This document shows, in pieces, positions 1 to 9,782 of a stretch of DNA of 64,000 bases (position 1 is its first letter; each line of letters opens with the position of its first letter). The stretch comes from Actinomycetales bacterium. Its GTDB lineage: Bacteria; Actinomycetota; Actinomycetes; S36-B12. Below the pieces are notes generated by a model. That model was not told the origin of the DNA. It worked only from the letters and a program-made list of their open reading frames with translations, and made no database searches. The translations under genes and the position numbers were made by a program. The stretch is taken from the NCBI GenBank assembly GCA_016125355.1, contig WGLX01000010.1:169897-233896 (forward strand), given 5' to 3'.

Positions 1-564
1 ACGTTGGACGTCTCGGACCCCGCGTCGATCGAGAGCGCCTACGCGGAGATCGAGGAGAAGAACGGGCCGGTGGCGCTGCTGGTGGCGAATGCCGGTATCA
101 CGCGCGACACCCTCCTGATGCGGATGTCCGACGACGACATCGACGCCGTCCTCCAGACGAACCTCGGCGGGTCCATCCGGCTGGCCCGCCGGGCGATGAA
201 GGGCATGATCCGGGCGAAGGGCGGGCACATCATCTTCGTGGGCTCGGTCGTGTGGGCGCTGGGCTCGGGTGGCCAGGTCAACTACGCGGCCGCCAAGGCC
301 GGGCTGGTCGGCGCCGCCCGATCGCTCGCACGTGAGGTCGGCTCCCGCGGCATCTCCGTCAACGTCGTCGCACCCGGTTTCGTGGAGACGGACATGACGG
401 CGGAGCTCGACGAGGGTCAGCGTGCCGCGATCCTGAGCGGCATCCCGCTCGGTCGCTATGCTCAGCCGGTCGAGATCGCCGACGTGGTGGGCTTCCTGGC
501 CCGCTCGACGTACATCACGGGGGCGGTCATCCCGGTGGATGGCGGCCTCGGCATGGGGCACTGA
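1..564 (+). CDS. fabG: 3-oxoacyl-ACP reductase FabG (5' truncated by window edge)
   Basis: SDR motifs: [12 protein letters not shown] active site, [27 protein letters not shown]-terminus; frame open to the window edge. Confidence 0.9.
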   Translation, partial: TLDVSDPASIESAYAEIEEKNGPVALLVANAGITRDTLLMRMSDDDIDAVLQTNLGGSIRLARRAMKGMIRAKGGHIIFVGSVVWALGSGGQVNYAAAKAGLVGAARSLAREVGSRGISVNVVAPGFVETDMTAELDEGQRAAILSGIPLGRYAQPVEIADVVGFLARSTYITGAVIPVDGGLGMGH

Positions 565-621
565 CCGCACACCACGCAGAGGGTGCCGACGGCACCGGCG
601 GCACTGACGGAAGGGACAGCG

Positions 622-1389
622 ATGGGCCTGCTCGAGGGCAAGCGGATTCTCGTGACGGGAGTGCTGACCGACCAGTCGATCGCCTTCCACGTCGCCCGAC
701 TGGCCCAGGAGGAGGGTGCCTTCGTCGTCCTGACCTCGTTCGGCCGCACCATGAACCTGACCCGGCGCACGTCCGGGCGGCTGCCGGTAGAGGCTCCGAT
801 CGTCGAGCTGGATGTGACCAGCGACGAGGACCTGGCGGCACTGGCCGACCGCGTGCGTGAGCACGCCGACGGCCTTGACGGCGTCCTGCACTCCATCGGC
901 TTCGCCCCCGAGGCGGCCCTGGGCGGCAACTTCCTCAAAACCGCGTGGGCGGATGTCAGCACGGCCCTCCAAGTGTCGGCCTACTCGCTGAAGTCGCTGG
1001 CCATGGCAGCCAAGCCGCTCATGCCGCAGGGCGGCTCGGTGGTCGGCCTCGACTTCGACGCGACGATCGCCTGGCCGAAGTACGACTGGATGGGCGTCGC
1101 CAAGGCGGCCTTTGAGAGCACCGCGCGGTACCTCGCCCGCGACCTCGGTCCCGAGGGCATCCGCGTCAACCTCGTCGCGGCCGGCCCCATCCGGACCATG
1201 GCCGCCAAGAGCATCCCCGGGTTCGACGAGTTCGAGGCCGTCTGGTCCACCCGGTCGCCGATCGGCTGGGATCTCGACGATCCGGTACCCGCAGCGCGGG
1301 CGTGCGTGGCCTTGATGTCGGACTGGTTCCCCGCGACGACGGGCGAGATCGTGCACGTCGACGGAGGCGTCCACTCCCAGGGAGCGTGA
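622..1389 (+). CDS. fabI: enoyl-ACP reductase (NADH), FabI/InhA family
   Basis: MGLLEGKRILVTGVLTDQSIAFHVARLAQEEGA; YDWMGVAKAAFES; follows fabG as in mabA-inhA. Confidence 0.93.
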   Translation: MGLLEGKRILVTGVLTDQSIAFHVARLAQEEGAFVVLTSFGRTMNLTRRTSGRLPVEAPIVELDVTSDEDLAALADRVREHADGLDGVLHSIGFAPEAALGGNFLKTAWADVSTALQVSAYSLKSLAMAAKPLMPQGGSVVGLDFDATIAWPKYDWMGVAKAAFESTARYLARDLGPEGIRVNLVAAGPIRTMAAKSIPGFDEFEAVWSTRSPIGWDLDDPVPAARACVALMSDWFPATTGEIVHVDGGVHSQGA

Positions 1390-1397
1390 CGTCGCGC

Positions 1398-1943
1398 ATG
1401 ACGCAGATCGGCCCCACCCGGGTCATCGTGATGCGGCACGCGAAAAGCGACTACCCCTGGGGAGTGACCGACCACGACCGGCCGCTGAACGAGCGCGGCC
1501 GGCGTGACGCCCCGGTGGCCGGCCGCTGGCTCGACAGCCATGTGGACTGGGTGCCGGGCGCGGCTCCTCTGGTGCTCGTGTCCACCGCACGCCGCGCCCA
1601 ACTGACCTGGGGCCTCGCGTCGGCGGAGTTGTCGCGTCGCTGGCAGGACGCGTCGGTCGAGGATGAACCGCGCATCTACGAGGCCGACGTGCCGACCCTG
1701 CGGGACGTGTTGTCGGATGCGGCGACCCGAGCCGGCACGGTCATTCTCGTCGGGCACAACCCCGGGCTGGCCGGCCTGATCGACGATCTGGCGATGCCGG
1801 AGCCGGCCGCGTGGGAGGCGACGGTGAAGTTCCCGACAAGCGCCATCGCCGTGCTCTCGTCGGGCCTGCCGCTGGCCGATGCCCTGGCTCAGGACGACGC
1901 CTTCCGTGTGAGCGCCTTCGCCGTGCCCCGCGGAGCGGCTTAG
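1398..1943 (+). CDS. SixA-like phosphohistidine phosphatase (histidine phosphatase superfamily)
   Basis: VIVMRHAKSDYPWGVTDHDRPLNERGRRDAP; VGHNPGL motif. Confidence 0.85.
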   Translation: MTQIGPTRVIVMRHAKSDYPWGVTDHDRPLNERGRRDAPVAGRWLDSHVDWVPGAAPLVLVSTARRAQLTWGLASAELSRRWQDASVEDEPRIYEADVPTLRDVLSDAATRAGTVILVGHNPGLAGLIDDLAMPEPAAWEATVKFPTSAIAVLSSGLPLADALAQDDAFRVSAFAVPRGAA

Positions 1944-1974
1944 TACTTGCCCGGGCGCCCCCGCGGAACGGCGG

Positions 1975-2322
1975 TCAGGACATGGCTGGAGCGAAGGCCG
2001 TCGCGATCTCCCGCTGGCGCGTCAGGAATTGACGCTCGTCGAAGGACTTCCGGCGCATCCACGCAGTGACCTCGGCATTGCACTTGCTCGCGTTGCACGA
2101 TCGGCACGCCGGAACGACGTTGTCGAGCGTGTATCGGCCGCCTCGGGAGATCGGCAGGATGCAGTCCTTCTGCAGGTGGGTATCGGCCGATCCACAGTAG
2201 GCACAGCCGCCCCACGCCGACTTCAGGTGCGTCCACTCGTCGCCCGTGAGGTCGTGCTGGACCAGGGACATCCGACGTTTCCGCCGCCTCGCGTATCTCG
2301 CGGCACGACTGCGGGACGTCAC
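1975..2322 (-). CDS. small HNH endonuclease domain protein
   Basis: CAYCG ... KDCILPISRGGRYTLDNVVPACRSCNASK: two CxxC pairs and HNH core; TAGCCT hexamer 6 nt upstream of the GTG. Confidence 0.8.
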   Translation of the reverse strand: MTSRSRAARYARRRKRRMSLVQHDLTGDEWTHLKSAWGGCAYCGSADTHLQKDCILPISRGGRYTLDNVVPACRSCNASKCNAEVTAWMRRKSFDERQFLTRQREIATAFAPAMS

Positions 2323-2408
2323 GAGACGAGGCTAGCTCCGGGCGCTCATCGCGCGGTGTTTCCGTGCTCACGGCGCGTCGGCCGGCGGCGATCTTGCGGG
2401 GCCAGGGA

Positions 2409-3638
2409 CTATTCGGCCCGCAGGGTGCGGTCGGCGGGCGGCAGGCCGTCACGCGCGTCGGCGCCCTCGATCTCCTCGCGGGTGATGCCCATCAGGTACA
2501 ACACGCTGTCGAGGTAGGGCACATTGACGGCGGTGTCTGCGGCATCTCGAGCAGCCGCCTTGGCGTTGAAGGCGATGCCGAGGCCGGCGGCCTCCAGCAT
2601 GTCGATGTCGTTGGCACCGTCACCTATCGCGACGGTGCGTCGGACGGGGATGCCGTACTGAGCGGCGAAGGACTCCAGGGCGGTGCGCTTCCCGAGGCGG
2701 TCGACGACCTCGCCCACGACGCGGCCGGTGAGGCGGCCATCGACGATCTCGAGAGTGTTGGCCTTGACGTCCGTCACCCCCAGGTCGGCCGCGAGCGGCC
2801 GGATGATGTCCGTGAAGCCGCCCGACACTAGGGCGATGCGATAGCCGAGACGGGTCAACGTGCGGCACAGTGTGCGGGCGCCGGGGGTGAGGGTGATCCT
2901 CGCCCGCACGTGGTCGAGCGCATCAGCGGGCAGCCCTTCGAGGAGGGCCACGCGGGCACGCAGCGACTGCTCGAAGTCGAGTTCGCCCGCCATCGCACGC
3001 TCGGTGATCTCGGCGACGGCCGGCATCACGCCCGCCTCGTCCGCCAGCAGGTCGATGACCTCGTCCTGGATGAAGGTCGAGTCGACATCCATCACGACGA
3101 GATGCTGGCCGCGTCGGTCGAGGACGGCCGCCTGCACCGCGATGTCGGCTCCGTACTCTGCCGCCACCGCTGCCAGTGGGCGTCGCAGATCCTCCACCGC
3201 CACGCCCGATCCCTGGAACTCGATCGCGGTGACCGGGTACGAGGCGATCCGGCGGATCCGGTCGATGTTGCCACCGCGCTGGGCGATCTCCGCCGCGGCG
3301 GCGGCGAGGGCGGCCGAGCCCAGGGGGGCGCCGAGCATGGTGATGTGGATGCGGTTCCGGCGCCGTTCGTCGTCTTCGGCGGCACCGATGACCGTCTCGA
3401 CGTCCATGTCGAGCTCAGCGGCGGTCTGCCGCACAGCGTGACGGGCCTGGGCGAGACGTTCGTCGTCCCCTTCGATGGCGACGAGGACGGCGAGCACGAG
3501 GCGGCCGCGCACCACCAGCTGCTCCACGTCGAGTACTCGGGCCTCGTGGGCGCTGAGGGTCTCGAAGAGGTGCTGGGTCACGCCCGGGCGGTCGTTGCCG
3601 CTGAGGGTGATGAGCAGGGTGCGGGAAACGTCATCCAT
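2409..3638 (-). CDS. serB: phosphoserine phosphatase SerB with N-terminal ACT domains
   Basis: VVMDVDSTFIQDEVIDLLADEAG, GDGANDIDMLEAAGLGIAFNAK; N-terminal ACT-like region. Confidence 0.93.
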   Translation of the reverse strand: MDDVSRTLLITLSGNDRPGVTQHLFETLSAHEARVLDVEQLVVRGRLVLAVLVAIEGDDERLAQARHAVRQTAAELDMDVETVIGAAEDDERRRNRIHITMLGAPLGSAALAAAAAEIAQRGGNIDRIRRIASYPVTAIEFQGSGVAVEDLRRPLAAVAAEYGADIAVQAAVLDRRGQHLVVMDVDSTFIQDEVIDLLADEAGVMPAVAEITERAMAGELDFEQSLRARVALLEGLPADALDHVRARITLTPGARTLCRTLTRLGYRIALVSGGFTDIIRPLAADLGVTDVKANTLEIVDGRLTGRVVGEVVDRLGKRTALESFAAQYGIPVRRTVAIGDGANDIDMLEAAGLGIAFNAKAAARDAADTAVNVPYLDSVLYLMGITREEIEGADARDGLPPADRTLRAE

Positions 3639-3690
3639 GGCAGGCCCACGCTAGTGCCGGACGGGGAGCGCGACCGCCTAGGGTGGCCGT

Positions 3691-4476
3691 GTGCCGCCCG
3701 TGATCGACATCCATGACGCCGTCGTCCGCCGCGGCACGGCCCTTCTGCTCGACGGCGTGAACCTCCGCGTCGACGAGGGCGAGAGGTGGGTCGTCATGGG
3801 GCCCAACGGCGCGGGCAAGACCACCCTGCTGCTCCTGGCCGCGGCGCGCATGTTCCCCACCAGCGGGACGGTCGAGATCCTCGAGGAGGAACTGGGCGCC
3901 GTGGACCTGGCGGAGGTGCGCCCGCGGATCGGTTGGGCGTCCAGCTCGGTCGCCTCGGACATCCCCGCGCGCGAGACCGTGCGCGACGCCGTCATGACCG
4001 GAGCCTGGGCCGTCACGGGCCGCTGGCGTGAGCACTACGACATGGCGGACGCCGACAGGGCCGACGCCTTGCTGGCGCAATGGGGCATGGCCGCCCTCGC
4101 CCAGCGGACGTTCGGCACCCTGTCCGAGGGGGAGCGCAAGCGCACCCTCATCGCCCGGGCGCTCATGGCGGACCCGGAGCTACTGCTGCTCGACGAGCCC
4201 GGTGCGGGGCTGGACCTGGGCGGTCGGGAGGACCTCGTAGAGCGGCTCGGGCGGCTTGCCGCGGACCTGGCAGCGCCCACGCTCGTCGTCGTCACCCACC
4301 ATGTGGAGGAGGTGCCCACCACCTTCACCCACGCCCTCCTGCTGCGCGCAGGACGCGTGGTCGCGGCCGGTCCTGCGTCCGAGGTCCTGGTGAGCGAACG
4401 GGTGAGCGAGGCCTTCGGGATGCCGATCACCGTCGAGCGCTCGGCCGGTCGCTGGTTCGCACGGCGGGCCGGCTGA
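3691..4476 (+). CDS. ABC transporter ATP-binding protein
   Basis: Walker A GPNGAGKTT, signature LSEGERKR, Walker B LLLLDEPGAGLD. Confidence 0.88.
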   Translation: MPPVIDIHDAVVRRGTALLLDGVNLRVDEGERWVVMGPNGAGKTTLLLLAAARMFPTSGTVEILEEELGAVDLAEVRPRIGWASSSVASDIPARETVRDAVMTGAWAVTGRWREHYDMADADRADALLAQWGMAALAQRTFGTLSEGERKRTLIARALMADPELLLLDEPGAGLDLGGREDLVERLGRLAADLAAPTLVVVTHHVEEVPTTFTHALLLRAGRVVAAGPASEVLVSERVSEAFGMPITVERSAGRWFARRAG

Positions 4477-5048
4477 TGACCGCGGACGCGGAGGTCCCAG
4501 ATCGCGTCCTGACCATCCCCAACGTGCTCAGCATGCTGCGGCTGGCCGGCGTGCCGGTCTTCCTGTGGCTGGTCCTGGGCCCGCAGGCCGACGTGGCCGC
4601 GTTCGCGCTCCTGGTCGTGGCGGGTGCCAGCGACTGGTTCGACGGCTACCTGGCACGACGGCTGAACCAGCAGAGCCGGCTCGGGGTGCTGCTCGATCCG
4701 CTGGCGGACCGGCTCTACATCGCCGCGACGCTTCTGGGCTTGGCCATCCGCGAGCTGATCCCATGGTGGCTGGTCGGCGTGCTCGTCGCGCGTGAGCTGT
4801 TCCTGCTGGCTCTCCTGCCGCGCCTCAGGCGCTCAGGTCGCGTGGCCCTGCCGGTCACCTACGTCGGCAAGGCGGCGACCTTCTGCCTGCTCTGGGGATT
4901 CCCGCTCCTGCTCCTCGGCGGCGTGCCGGGCTTCGGCACCGCAGCTGCCGCTTTCGGGTGGGCGTTCGCCCTCTGGGGGACCTATCTGTACTGGTGGGCC
5001 GGGATACGCTACTGGCGGCTGGCAATGGCACTGGACGGGCCGGCCTGA
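4476..5048 (+). CDS. CDP-alcohol phosphatidyltransferase family membrane protein
   Basis: TIPNVLSMLRLAGVP ... DWFDGYLARRLNQQSRLGVLLDPLADRL (CDP-OH P-transferase motif); start overlaps the upstream stop (TGATG). Confidence 0.87.
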   Translation: MTADAEVPDRVLTIPNVLSMLRLAGVPVFLWLVLGPQADVAAFALLVVAGASDWFDGYLARRLNQQSRLGVLLDPLADRLYIAATLLGLAIRELIPWWLVGVLVARELFLLALLPRLRRSGRVALPVTYVGKAATFCLLWGFPLLLLGGVPGFGTAAAAFGWAFALWGTYLYWWAGIRYWRLAMALDGPA

Positions 5049-5060
5049 GACGGGGCGACG

Positions 5061-7553
5061 ATGCAGGCTGTGGTGATGGCGGGCGGGGCCGGTACCCGGC
5101 TTCGTCCGCTGACGACCGCCGTTCCCAAGGCGCTGCTGCCCATCGTCGGGGAGCCCATGCTCGAGCGCGTCGTCCGACTGCTGCGGGAGCACGGCGTGGA
5201 CCGGTGCGTGGTCACCCTCCAGCACCAGGCGAGCGTCGTCCTCAAGTACTTCAGCAGCGACAGCATCGACGAGTTCAACCTCCGCTTCGTCACCGAGCCG
5301 AGGCCGCTGGGGACGGCCGGCAGCGTGCGCTACGCCCAGGCGTGGCTGGAGGATGAGGACATCCTGGTCATCAGCGGTGACTGCCTCACCGACATGAACC
5401 TCGAGGAGCTGCAGCGGTCGCATGTGGCGGCCGATGCCGACCTGACCATCGCGCTGGCGCACCGGAGCGACCCCCGCAATTACGGTGTGGTGTCCATCGA
5501 CGGGGATGGCCGGGTGCTCTCCGTCGTCGAGAAGCCGAGCTGGGGGGACGTCGCCGACGACACCGTGAACACCGGCGTCTACATGGTCAGCCCGCGGGTG
5601 CTCGCCGGCATGACGATCGACGAGCCCCTCGACTGGGCGCAGGACGTCATCCCGGGCCTGCTGGCCCGTGGCGCCGTCGTGCAGGGGGTCGTCGTCGACG
5701 CCTACTGGGAGGACGTCGGCACCTTCGCCAGCTACATGCGCGCGCAGCGCGACGTGCTGGACGGCAAGGTCCGCAGCCGCATCGACGGGTTCGAGGTCTC
5801 GCCGGGGGTCTTCGTCGCCACCGGGGCAGAGGTCTCGCCCGAGGCGGACGTCCGTCCACCCGTGTACATCGGCCCGTTCGCCAAGATCGAAGCCAAGGCC
5901 GTCATCGGTCCCTACACGGTGGTCGGGACCAACTCGCTCGTGCGTGCCCGAGCGGTGGTGGAGCACTCCGTCCTGCACCCCAACGACTTCATCGGCCGCG
6001 ACACCGAACTGCGCGGTGCCGTCATCGGCCGGGCAACGGAGGTCCGACACGGCACGAGGGTGCTCGACGGCACCGTGATCGCGGACGGCTGCACCGTCAT
6101 GGACGGCGCGGTGATCGGAACGGACGTGCTCATCTACCCCGGCAAGACGATCGACGAGGGCGCGGTCGTCGACGAGTCCGTTGTGTGGGAGTCCCCGACG
6201 CAGCGCCAGGTCTTCAGCGAGTACGGCGTGCGCGGCATCGTCAACGTCGACATGACCCCGGAGCGCGTCGTGCGCCTGGCGGCCGCGTTCGCGACCACCC
6301 TTCCCAAAGGTGCGACGGTCACCGTCGGCCGCGACCACTCGAAGGCGGCCCGCGCGCTGAACCGCGCCCTCGCGGGCTCACTGACCGCGGCCGGCATCAA
6401 CATCCGCGACCTGCGCGCGGTCACCACGCCGCTGGTGCGCAACGACACAGCGCGGTACTCCGACGGCGGCGTCATCCTGCGCACGACGCCGCGCAGCCCG
6501 GACAGCCTCGACATGCTGTTCCTCAACGCGCAGGGCGGCGAGATCAGCAGCCAGCAGCGCGATGCCATCGAGCGGATCTTCACCCGCCGTGAGTTCCGAC
6601 GGCCGCTGCCGTCCGACATCGGCGACATCCGCACACCGCACCGGGTCCTCGACGACTACGTCAACGACGTCGAGGCGATCATCGACTTCGATGCCATCCG
6701 GCGCGCGCACCCGCGGATCGTCCTCGATGCGGGCGGGGGTCCGTCCGTCGGCGTGCTGTCGATCATCATGGGTCGCCTCGGACTCGACGCCCTGACCGTG
6801 GGCGCGGCGATGGACGATCAGACCGCCGCCGACCCGGAGCCGCACAGCGAGGCGGCCCTTCGGAGGCTGAGCGGCCTGGTCGTCTCCTCCGGAGCCCGGG
6901 TAGGGGCGCGGCTCGGTCCGGTCGGCGAACGCCTCAGCGTCGTCGACGAGCTCGGACGGGTCATCGACGACGGGCGCATGCTCCTGATCCTGATGGACCT
7001 CATGGCCGCCCGCTGGCACACCGGCTGCTTCGTCGTGCCCGTCACGGCGAGCCGACTGGCCGAGCAGGTGGCGGCCTACCACAGTGTCGGCGTGCGGCGG
7101 ATCGGTGCCGGCCCCGCTCCGCTCGCCGCGGCATCGTCGGCCCCGGACGTGATCCTCGCCGGGGACGGTCGTGGCCGCTTCGTCCTGCCGGGCGTCGGCC
7201 CCGGCCCGGACGCGGTCGCCGCACTCATGATGATGCTGTCGCTCATGGGAGACACCGACCTCACACTCAGCCAGCTCAACGCGCGCATCCCGACGAGCCA
7301 CGTGCTGACGCGTTCGGTGCCGGTGCCCTGGCACGAACGTGCCGCGGTCATGCGGGAGATCCGGCTGGCTGCCGAGGGCTCGGACATCGACACCCTCGAC
7401 GGGATACGGGTCTCCGAGGCGGACGGTCGATGGTGCCTGGTGCTGCCCGACGAGGAGCAGCCGAGCCTGAACCTGTTCGCCGAGGCCGAGGATGCCGCCG
7501 ATGCCTCCCGGCTGCTCGACCGCTGGCAGGGCGTCATCGAGTCGAGCCTGTAG
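5061..7553 (+). CDS. mannose-1-phosphate guanylyltransferase-like nucleotidyltransferase fused to LbH repeats and a phosphomannomutase-like domain
   Basis: MQAVVMAGGAGTRLRPLTTAVPKALLPIVGEPML; hexapeptide-like repeats ~250-370 aa; PMM-like C-terminal half. Confidence 0.88.
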   Translation: MQAVVMAGGAGTRLRPLTTAVPKALLPIVGEPMLERVVRLLREHGVDRCVVTLQHQASVVLKYFSSDSIDEFNLRFVTEPRPLGTAGSVRYAQAWLEDEDILVISGDCLTDMNLEELQRSHVAADADLTIALAHRSDPRNYGVVSIDGDGRVLSVVEKPSWGDVADDTVNTGVYMVSPRVLAGMTIDEPLDWAQDVIPGLLARGAVVQGVVVDAYWEDVGTFASYMRAQRDVLDGKVRSRIDGFEVSPGVFVATGAEVSPEADVRPPVYIGPFAKIEAKAVIGPYTVVGTNSLVRARAVVEHSVLHPNDFIGRDTELRGAVIGRATEVRHGTRVLDGTVIADGCTVMDGAVIGTDVLIYPGKTIDEGAVVDESVVWESPTQRQVFSEYGVRGIVNVDMTPERVVRLAAAFATTLPKGATVTVGRDHSKAARALNRALAGSLTAAGINIRDLRAVTTPLVRNDTARYSDGGVILRTTPRSPDSLDMLFLNAQGGEISSQQRDAIERIFTRREFRRPLPSDIGDIRTPHRVLDDYVNDVEAIIDFDAIRRAHPRIVLDAGGGPSVGVLSIIMGRLGLDALTVGAAMDDQTAADPEPHSEAALRRLSGLVVSSGARVGARLGPVGERLSVVDELGRVIDDGRMLLILMDLMAARWHTGCFVVPVTASRLAEQVAAYHSVGVRRIGAGPAPLAAASSAPDVILAGDGRGRFVLPGVGPGPDAVAALMMMLSLMGDTDLTLSQLNARIPTSHVLTRSVPVPWHERAAVMREIRLAAEGSDIDTLDGIRVSEADGRWCLVLPDEEQPSLNLFAEAEDAADASRLLDRWQGVIESSL

Positions 7554-7563
7554 TGGGGACGAC

Positions 7564-8358
7564 ATGAGCCCTGATACCGACCTGCGCAGTCCCCTCGAGC
7601 GGTTCCTCGACGAGGCGGTGGTCGACGAGTACGCCGACGTCCCGGAGCATCCGGCTCGCTCGCGGTCGTGGCTGGCCCACTGGCGCAGCGTGCCGGTCGC
7701 CCTGCTCATCGGACTCATCGCCGCGGTCGCCATCATCGCTACTCGGGGGACCGCACAGGCCCGGCAGGACACCCGCAACGAGCTGGTCGACCGGGTCACC
7801 GGGCTCACGGCGACGGTGGACCAGCGGCAGGCCGACGTGACCGCCCAGGCTGCCGCCGTGTCGGCCCTGCAGTCCCAGATCCTGAACGAGTCCCAGAACA
7901 CGACGCGCGCCAACGAGATCGACCGGCTCAGCAGGCAGGCGGGGGTGATGGAGCTGGCCGGGCCCGGGGTCACGGTCACGGTCGACGACGCGCCGGACGC
8001 ACAGGCCGGCTCGCTCAATCGCGTGCTGGACCGGGACCTGCAGGACATCGTGAACGCCCTGTGGCAGATGGGCGCCACCGGCATCGCCATCAACGGCCAG
8101 CGACTGACGTCCACCACCGCCATCCGCAGCGCCGGCTCGGCCATCCTCGTGAACTACCAGCCCTTGGCGCGGCCCTACGTCGTGGAGGCGGTCGGCACGA
8201 CGACCAGCGGGGGAGGGGAGTCCGGCTTGGCGAGGCTGCTCGACGAGCTGTCCACCAACTACGGGCTGGTCACCGATGTCTCCACCGGTGACGTAACGTT
8301 GCCCAGCGGGGAACTCCGGACTCCGCGATTCGCTCACGTCGTGGAGGGCAGCTCGTGA
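7564..8358 (+). CDS. DUF881 family membrane protein
   Basis: single TM then coiled coil; GPGVTVTVDDAP, INGQRLTSTTAIRSAGSAILVN typical of DUF881. Confidence 0.85.
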   Translation: MSPDTDLRSPLERFLDEAVVDEYADVPEHPARSRSWLAHWRSVPVALLIGLIAAVAIIATRGTAQARQDTRNELVDRVTGLTATVDQRQADVTAQAAAVSALQSQILNESQNTTRANEIDRLSRQAGVMELAGPGVTVTVDDAPDAQAGSLNRVLDRDLQDIVNALWQMGATGIAINGQRLTSTTAIRSAGSAILVNYQPLARPYVVEAVGTTTSGGGESGLARLLDELSTNYGLVTDVSTGDVTLPSGELRTPRFAHVVEGSS

Positions 8359-8687
8359 TCGCCATCATCGGACTCCTGGTCGGCATCGCCCTCGGCGTGC
8401 TGTGGTCGCCGGTCGTGCCCATCTGGCTGGAGCCCTACCTGCCGATCGCCATTGTCGCGGCCCTCGACGCTGTCTTCGGCGGCTTCCGCGCCCTCATGGA
8501 GAAGCGCTTCGACGACCGCATCTTCGTCGTCAGCTTCCTGTCCAACGTGGTCATCGCCGCCTTCCTCGTGTTCCTCGGCGATCAGCTGGGAGTGGGCGCG
8601 CAGATGTCCACCGGCGTCGTCGTGGTGCTGGCGATGCGCATCTTCGCGAACGCGGCGGCCATCCGCCGCATCCTCTTCCGGGCATGA
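8355..8687 (+). CDS. sbp: small basic protein, DUF1290 family
   Basis: 110 aa TM protein MIAIIGLLVGIALGV...LDAVFGGFRALMEKRFDDRIFVVSFLSN between two DUF881 genes. Confidence 0.88.
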   Translation: MIAIIGLLVGIALGVLWSPVVPIWLEPYLPIAIVAALDAVFGGFRALMEKRFDDRIFVVSFLSNVVIAAFLVFLGDQLGVGAQMSTGVVVVLAMRIFANAAAIRRILFRA

Positions 8688-9382
8688 CGATGGACACCGA
8701 CTCCCGGCGGTCGCTGCTGAGCCAGCTGGCCTTCCACCCGAACCGGCCGCACCTGCTGATCGGGGTACTCTTCCTTGTGCTCGGCCTGCTCGTGACGATC
8801 GCCATCCTGCGACCGGGCACGGACGAGCCGTGGCGGACCGCCCGCACCGAGGACCTCGTGCAGATCCTCGACGACCTGGGCGCCCGTCAGGACCGCTTGG
8901 AGGCCGAGTCGGCGCGGCTGACCGCCCTCGAGCGTGACCTCGAGGCGGGCTCGCAGGCCCAGGCCATCGCCGAGGCACAGCGCCGTCTGACCGCCCTGCA
9001 GGTGCTGGCCGGCACGACGCCGGTGTCCGGCCCCGGCGTCCAGATCACCATCAGCGACCCCACCGGCGTGATCGAGGCACCGACCATCCTCGACGCCATC
9101 CAGGAGCTGCGGGATGCCGGTGCGGAGGCGATCCAGGTCGGGACCGAACGGGTGGTCGTCGACACGTGGCTGGCCAACGATCCCGGCGGCATCTCGGTGT
9201 CGGGCACCCCGGTGGCCTCGCCCTACCGCATCCTCGCGATCGGCGATCCGGAGACCATGCTGTCGGCCCTGAACATCCCTGGCGGCGTGGCCGACTCAGT
9301 GCGCACGCGGGGGGCCGAATTCGCCGCGTCGCAGGCGCAGGAGATGACCATCTCCGTTACAGTGCCGGAGACGGCGTCGTAG
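8684..9382 (+). CDS. DUF881 family membrane protein (second copy)
   Basis: TM + coiled coil; GPGVQITISDPTG, IQELRDAGAEAIQVG; ATG overlaps upstream TGA. Confidence 0.85.
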   Translation: MTMDTDSRRSLLSQLAFHPNRPHLLIGVLFLVLGLLVTIAILRPGTDEPWRTARTEDLVQILDDLGARQDRLEAESARLTALERDLEAGSQAQAIAEAQRRLTALQVLAGTTPVSGPGVQITISDPTGVIEAPTILDAIQELRDAGAEAIQVGTERVVVDTWLANDPGGISVSGTPVASPYRILAIGDPETMLSALNIPGGVADSVRTRGAEFAASQAQEMTISVTVPETAS

Positions 9383-9391
9383 GAGGAAAGC

Positions 9392-9775
9392 ATGTATCCC
9401 GAGGAACTTCGGTACACCGCAGAGCACGAGTGGGTGCGGGCCACCGACGACGGCACCGTCGTGTTCGGCATCACCGATTTCGCCCAGGACTCCCTCGGTG
9501 ACATCGTCTACGTCTCCCTGCCGGCCGTGGGGGATGCCGTGACCGCCGGTGGCGCCTGTGGCGAGGTCGAGTCGACCAAGAGCGTCAGCGACGTCTACGC
9601 ACCTCTGGCAGGCGAGGTGGTGGCCGTCAACGCGGATCTCGATGGCACCCCCGAGCTCGTGAACAGCGATCCGTATGGCCGCGGCTGGATGGTGGAGCTG
9701 CGACCGACCGACGCGGCGGCCATGGACGGCCTGCTCACGGCTGCCGACTACCGCGCCCTGGTGGAGAAGGCCTGA
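9392..9775 (+). CDS. gcvH: glycine cleavage system H protein
   Basis: YTAEHEWVRATDDGTVVFGITDFAQDSLGDIVYVSLPAVGDAV...CGEVESTKSVSDVYAPLAGEV (lipoyl-Lys ESTKS). Confidence 0.97.
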   Translation: MYPEELRYTAEHEWVRATDDGTVVFGITDFAQDSLGDIVYVSLPAVGDAVTAGGACGEVESTKSVSDVYAPLAGEVVAVNADLDGTPELVNSDPYGRGWMVELRPTDAAAMDGLLTAADYRALVEKA

Positions 9776-9782
9776 CTCCACC

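Noticed and set aside
4833-6338. 501-aa minus-strand ORF antisense to the guanylyltransferase fusion
   Set aside because: No domain motifs, Asp/Val/His-rich shadow frame
6378-8144. 588-aa minus-strand ORF
   Set aside because: Overlaps antisense to the fusion protein and DUF881; composition of a GC shadow ORF
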